Assembly: GCF_038002165.1 (NCBI RefSeq)
Contig: NZ_JBBOBR010000001.1
Coordinates: 682,001 to 746,000, forward strand
Length of the DNA: 64,000 nt
From: Cytobacillus sp. FSL H8-0458
GTDB lineage: Bacteria > Bacillota > Bacilli > Bacillales > Cytobacillaceae
Direction of reading: 5' to 3'
The position numbers and the translations under genes are program-made. The notes beneath the pieces were generated by a model, which did not search any database, was not told the origin of the DNA, and saw nothing but the letters and a program-made list of their open reading frames with translations. The stretch's first letter is position 1. Every line of letters begins with the position of its first letter. Of the stretch, positions 60,324-64,000 are shown one piece after another.

Positions 60324-60383
60324 TCAGCAATGAAAAATATTGCTGAGATGAAACTTTCTTACTGTTAATTCGTAAAGAAAGTT
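60324..60383 (+). promoter_or_regulatory. Sigma-W promoter of yceG with flanking dyads
   Basis: TGAAAC (60,349-60,354), exactly 16 nt, then CGTA (60,371-60,374) is a second perfect sigma-W promoter. AACTTTCTT (60,352-60,360) and AAGAAAGTT (60,375-60,383) form a perfect 9-bp dyad over it, and TCAGCAAT/ATTGCTGA (60,324-60,331 and 60,339-60,346) lies just upstream. The leader to the TTG start is about 150 nt; nothing else is seen in the 60,244-60,532 gap. Confidence 0.85.
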
Positions 60384-60532
60384 AACCATTTTAGAAAAAG
60401 GCTGTATTCCTATGATATGATGGTAATAAGTTTACATATTTTTGTCCCGTGCCATTATCCGGGATCTGAAACGCAATTTTTGAATGAAATGATAAGAATG
60501 CATCTTTCGCTCATAGAGGGAAGGGATAACTA

Positions 60533-62176
60533 TTGAACTTGTCGTACAGTCAAATTAAAACTCACATCTTAAAGGTTACATTTGAGAACTGGAGCTCTCA
60601 GCTAACAAAGCCTAATCATGAACGTGAAGGTTACAGAGAGGAACAGCAAACGCTGCATGTTGGCCAAATTGTTGCCAGATTTCTTGGAGTTCCCCTCGAT
60701 GAAGATGAATATTATAATCGTCTCTTTGATCTCATTCACACAGAGAATGCAGGCCTTCTCCTGCTCAGTGAAGAACATCTGGATAAAACCATTGATAACC
60801 AGCAGTTTCAGGCGATACAAAAAGTCCTCAATATTAACCGGGAACAGAATTTATCCATAAACCGATTTGCTGCTTTTCTTGATGGCGAACAGCTGCTGCT
60901 CAAATCTTCCTCACCTTCCCTGCACAGGAAAATAAGAGAAGCGATGATCAGTATGCTGAGCCTTTTTTCTGAAAAGGAAACAGGCGGCTTAAAAAACCAG
61001 GATATAAGAAGAGTGCTTGTTGATGTGATTAAGTGGTCCGCTAATCATTTTGGCACAGAACTTAAAGAAATTGACCCTAAATTGGGTATGCCAAAAGTCC
61101 TTTGGTACGGGAACGGGAAAAAGAGTCATTATTACTTTTTGTTCTACTTAATCCAAATCGGGTGCGATATTCTTTATTTTTCTCCTTCAGGAGAAGACCT
61201 TTTTGCAGAGATGGGTCAGGAAGTACGGGATTCTTTTGTACATCATTATCCTGAAAAGAACAAGCCTGAACCTTTCCCGCAGGAAAAGAGAAGAAGGACT
61301 GCTACAGTCGCCTATAGGGCATCCAGGGAAATAGAAACCATCCTTAACCATGAGGGTTCAGGCCTTTATAAACCCTGGCAGCTTAGGGAGTATACTCCTT
61401 CTTCTGTGACCTTGAAAACTACTTATGATGAACTTTTTATTTTAATTAAAGAGAAAGCCATGATCCGCCCAAACTTTGAGGTGAAAGATGGAAGAGTCAT
61501 GATACCGTCCATTTTTTCAAAGATCCAGGGAGTCAGCAGGAATCGCAAGGAATACTGGGATCGAATACAAACGATCAGCCAATATGAAGAAAGTCTGCTG
61601 ATAAGGAGATTTCCTTTTACAAACAGCGTCAACAATGATTTTCGGTTCCATTACCGCAATGCACTGGACAGGGAAGGGAAGCTTGACCCTGAAAAAATCA
61701 TTACAGGGCATTATTGGAGGTATCAGCAGCTTCCCGGCGGCCTTCAAAATGGAATTGCAAAGGCCATTAGAAATATGTGTGAACGTCCGCGATTAAAGCT
61801 GCTGCCGGGTGAATCGGATGAAGAATTGAAGATTTATCTGTTTAGCCAAAGCCTGCAAATTCCGCCGAGCATTGTAAAGTTAATGCAGCAATTTGATTAC
61901 TCGCAGGAAGTTCCTAAGATTATCCTCTATAACAACGAGCTGAACGGGACGATGGTAAGATCTGATGCCGCACTCCTTTTGCTGCTTAATCAGTTTGGGA
62001 TAGATATTGTACTGTATAATCCGCCTGGCCATAACGACATTGAAAATTTCATTGAGGAAGATTTATATGATGTTCATTGGCTTGAGGATGTTGTTTTTGA
62101 ACAGGAATTTAAGGAGCCATCCTTTCTAAAAAAAGTTCTCTTTCAAGGATTATTAAAAAATTTAAAGGGTGATTGA
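60533..62176 (+). CDS. yceG: YceG-family Ter-associated protein
   Basis: The product has 547 residues with a TTG start behind AGGGAAGGG. It is soluble, with two alpha/beta halves showing parallel wording: 'PKVLWYGNGKKSHYYFLFYL ' and 'PKIILYNNELNGTMVRSDAA', each followed by 'DI(L/V)LY' and a Pro-Gly/Ser-Gly turn. This duplicated pattern resembles a two-domain nucleotide-sugar-type fold. It corresponds to B. subtilis YceG, assigned to the Ter biosynthetic set, function unknown. telA overlaps its end. Confidence 0.88.
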   Translation: MNLSYSQIKTHILKVTFENWSSQLTKPNHEREGYREEQQTLHVGQIVARFLGVPLDEDEYYNRLFDLIHTENAGLLLLSEEHLDKTIDNQQFQAIQKVLNINREQNLSINRFAAFLDGEQLLLKSSSPSLHRKIREAMISMLSLFSEKETGGLKNQDIRRVLVDVIKWSANHFGTELKEIDPKLGMPKVLWYGNGKKSHYYFLFYLIQIGCDILYFSPSGEDLFAEMGQEVRDSFVHHYPEKNKPEPFPQEKRRRTATVAYRASREIETILNHEGSGLYKPWQLREYTPSSVTLKTTYDELFILIKEKAMIRPNFEVKDGRVMIPSIFSKIQGVSRNRKEYWDRIQTISQYEESLLIRRFPFTNSVNNDFRFHYRNALDREGKLDPEKIITGHYWRYQQLPGGLQNGIAKAIRNMCERPRLKLLPGESDEELKIYLFSQSLQIPPSIVKLMQQFDYSQEVPKIILYNNELNGTMVRSDAALLLLLNQFGIDIVLYNPPGHNDIENFIEEDLYDVHWLEDVVFEQEFKEPSFLKKVLFQGLLKNLKGD

Positions 62177-62178
62177 AA

Positions 62179-63285
62179 ATGAATCCGACCAAATCAACAG
62201 AACTAAATTTAACAGCCCAGCTGCAGGATGATAAATTAACCGAAAATAACGTTTCAGAAATTAAGCTTGCTTTAAGGCAGGAGCCTGAGGTGCAAAATCT
62301 GGCCAGGTCCATTGATGAGAAGGACCAAATACAAATACTTGAATTCGGCAAAGAGCCTGCTGTCCAGATTTCACGCTTCTCTGACCAGATATTGAGCAAC
62401 ATGAGAACAACGAAGGTAGAAGATTCAGGTGAACTTTTAAAGCAGCTCGGCAGAATTATGGACAAATTTGACAAGAAGGATTTCCAACAGGGACCAAAAG
62501 GCATCTTTGGCAAGCTTTTCAAGCGCGGAGAAAAAATGATTGAGAAGCTTTTCGGAAAATACCAGACAATGGGTGCGGAAATTGATAAAGTGTATGTTGA
62601 AATTTCCAAATACCAAAGTGAAATGGTCGATTCCACAACCATGCTTGAACAAATGTATGAGCAAAATTATCAGTACTATCTGACGCTTGAAAAGTATGCT
62701 GTTGCAGGACAAATGAAAGCCGATGATTTAAAAGCCAATCAGCTTCCACAGCTGGAAGCGCGGGCGGCTCAGGGGGATCAGATGGCTTCAATGCAGCTTG
62801 ATACGTTAAGAAATGCCGTCGATTTACTCGAGCAAAGAGTTTATGATCTTGAAATGGCTAAAATGGTTGCCCTTCAGACTGCACCGCAAATCCGGCTGCT
62901 TCAGAGAGGGAATACCAAGCTTATCGGCAAGATTAATTCTGCATTTGTAACCACTATTCCAATTTTTAAAAACGGTCTGATTCAGGCAGTTGCAGCCAAA
63001 AGACAAAAGCTTGTTGCTGATTCAATGAGCGAGCTGGACAGACGGACAAATGAGATGCTGGTGCGCAATGCCCAGAACATTTCAAACCAAAGTGCTGATA
63101 TTGCAAGATTGGCAGGCGGTCCAAGTATTAAGATTGAAACGATTGAGGAATCCTGGAATATCATCATGAAAGGTATGCAGGAGACTAAATCAATAGAAGA
63201 AGAAAACAAGCGTCTGCGTGAAGAAGGATCCAGGAGACTGGAACAGCTGCAGGACAATTTTAAAAAAATGAAGCAGCAGGGTTAG
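62179..63285 (+). CDS. yceH: TelA-family toxic-anion resistance protein (YceH)
   Basis: The product has 368 residues from ATG 62,179, 7 nt after AGGGTGA; the TTG at 62,173 is too close to it. It is nearly all helical: 'GKLFKRGEKMIEKLFGKYQTM', 'LEARAAQGDQMASMQLDTLR' and 'ALQTAPQIRLLQRGNTKLIGKI', as in TelA/KlaA. The family is linked to tellurite, nisin and envelope-stress resistance. It is translated directly after yceG and is followed 51 nt later by a second terD. Confidence 0.93.
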   Translation: MNPTKSTELNLTAQLQDDKLTENNVSEIKLALRQEPEVQNLARSIDEKDQIQILEFGKEPAVQISRFSDQILSNMRTTKVEDSGELLKQLGRIMDKFDKKDFQQGPKGIFGKLFKRGEKMIEKLFGKYQTMGAEIDKVYVEISKYQSEMVDSTTMLEQMYEQNYQYYLTLEKYAVAGQMKADDLKANQLPQLEARAAQGDQMASMQLDTLRNAVDLLEQRVYDLEMAKMVALQTAPQIRLLQRGNTKLIGKINSAFVTTIPIFKNGLIQAVAAKRQKLVADSMSELDRRTNEMLVRNAQNISNQSADIARLAGGPSIKIETIEESWNIIMKGMQETKSIEEENKRLREEGSRRLEQLQDNFKKMKQQG

Positions 63286-63336
63286 GAAGCTGCTCATTTT
63301 AAAATATAATATAAATTATGACGAGGTGGAATTGAT

Positions 63337-63948
63337 ATGGCAATTAATCTTCAAAAAGGCCAGCGTGTTGACTTAACTAAAGGAAATCCGGGATTATCTA
63401 AAATTATGGTAGGATTAGGCTGGGACCCAGTGCAAAAAAGCGGAGGCGGCGGTCTCCTGGGATCTTTATTCGGAGGCGGCGGCGGAGCAAATATCGACTG
63501 TGATGCTTCTGTAATCATGCTTGGTGAAAATGAAAAGCTAAAGAGCAATAAAGATGTCATTTACTTCGGTAATTTAAAGAGCGGCGATGGAAGTGTTCAG
63601 CATACTGGAGATAACCTCACAGGAGCAGGCGACGGAGACGACGAGCAGGTGCTGATTGATTTAAGCAGAGTGCCTGCACATATTCATAAAATGGTATTCG
63701 TTGTAAATATTTATGACAGCGTTAAGAGAAAGCAGCATTTCGGCATGATCCAGAATGCATTCATCAGAGTGGTAAACTCCGGCAACAATCAGGAACTGAT
63801 TCATTACAACCTGACTGATGACTACAGCGGAAGTACCAGTTTAATAGTTGGGGAGATTTATCGCCATGGAAGCGATTGGAAGTTCGCAGCTGTAGGTACA
63901 GGAACGGCTTCTCCCGGTCTTTCAGATGTAGTGCGCTCTTATTCTTAA
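63337..63948 (+). CDS. Second TerD-family protein with glycine-rich loop
   Basis: The product has 203 residues. The TerD fold with calcium-binding 'NIDCDASVIMLG' and '[19 protein letters not shown]' is interrupted after 'LGWDPVQKSG' by a Gly-rich insertion, 'GGGLLGSLFGGGGGA', absent from the first TerD in the island. B. subtilis YceC, as I recall, has a comparable insertion. The hydrophobic tip (LLGSLF) might touch membrane. Ribosome binding site GAGGTGG. A terminator follows, so it may be the last gene of the yceG unit. Confidence 0.93.
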   Translation: MAINLQKGQRVDLTKGNPGLSKIMVGLGWDPVQKSGGGGLLGSLFGGGGGANIDCDASVIMLGENEKLKSNKDVIYFGNLKSGDGSVQHTGDNLTGAGDGDDEQVLIDLSRVPAHIHKMVFVVNIYDSVKRKQHFGMIQNAFIRVVNSGNNQELIHYNLTDDYSGSTSLIVGEIYRHGSDWKFAAVGTGTASPGLSDVVRSYS

Positions 63949-63966
63949 TAAAAATAAGCTTGGCAG

Positions 63967-63994
63967 GGGCCCGAAATTACTCGGGTCCTTTTTG
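63967..63994 (+). terminator. Terminator after second terD
   Basis: An 8-bp stem (63,967-63,974 with 63,981-63,988, one G-T pair) is followed by five Ts. Confidence 0.8.
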
Positions 63995-64000
63995 AATTTT

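Overview
The window is a Bacillaceae chromosome, Cytobacillus- or Mesobacillus-like at best guess; genus is inferred, not proven. Low GC, strong purine-rich ribosome binding sites, many TTG/GTG starts, SspL, MntR, bacilliredoxin and exact sigma-W promoters support this. Gene order from 11.9 kb on follows the Bacillus subtilis block pbuX-bpsA-bpsB-dynA-ypcP-sspL-ypdQ-ypdP-ypeP-ypeQ-cspD ... metA-ypgQ-ypgR-ilvD-brxA-ypiP-ypjP, with insertions.

Region 1 (1 to about 11,950) is the right end of an AT-rich prophage. It holds the 3' end of a giant virion-type protein, a lysis cassette (two holin-like proteins and an L-Ala-D-Glu peptidase endolysin with a CWB2-like tail), two cargo lipoproteins, a leftward operon headed by a small Xre regulator, a rightward operon with an FtsK/SpoIIIE-like ATPase and a replication-relaxation-type protein, and an excisionase-like protein. 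It ends against the C-terminal third of an NCS2 purine permease, probably pbuX, which the integration appears to have split.

Region 2 (12 to 27.7 kb) holds alkylpyrone synthesis genes (bpsA, bpsB), a Fur-box-controlled 30-residue membrane peptide, the two-headed dynamin DynA, an RNA-repair-type nucleotidyltransferase, a sulfurtransferase, the YpcP exonuclease, spore protein SspL, two RNase H-like proteins, a queuosine-precursor transporter behind a preQ1-I riboswitch, and cold-shock protein CspD.

Region 3 (27.7 to 53.9 kb) is mostly metabolic: a secreted pullulanase after a composite repeat, topoisomerase III, MntR, a methyltransferase/AIM24 pair, MetA, formate-THF ligase, a very long GNAT fusion protein with an amidohydrolase partner, DegV, YpgQ, an ABC-F protein, YpgR, IlvD, BrxA, YpiP, an aminotransferase and YpjP.

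Region 4 (53.9 kb to the end) is a Ter (tellurite/envelope-stress) island: TerD, TerC, a four-gene module (CitE-like lyase, PRTase-TRSP, StiP-type protein, HAD phosphatase), a convergent small membrane gene, then YceG, TelA and a second TerD. Exact sigma-W promoters (TGAAAC-N16-CGTA) stand before terD and before yceG. The four-gene module is absent from the B. subtilis yce operon as I know it and resembles the predicted nucleoside-like-metabolite module of Ter systems; this is the most interesting system here.
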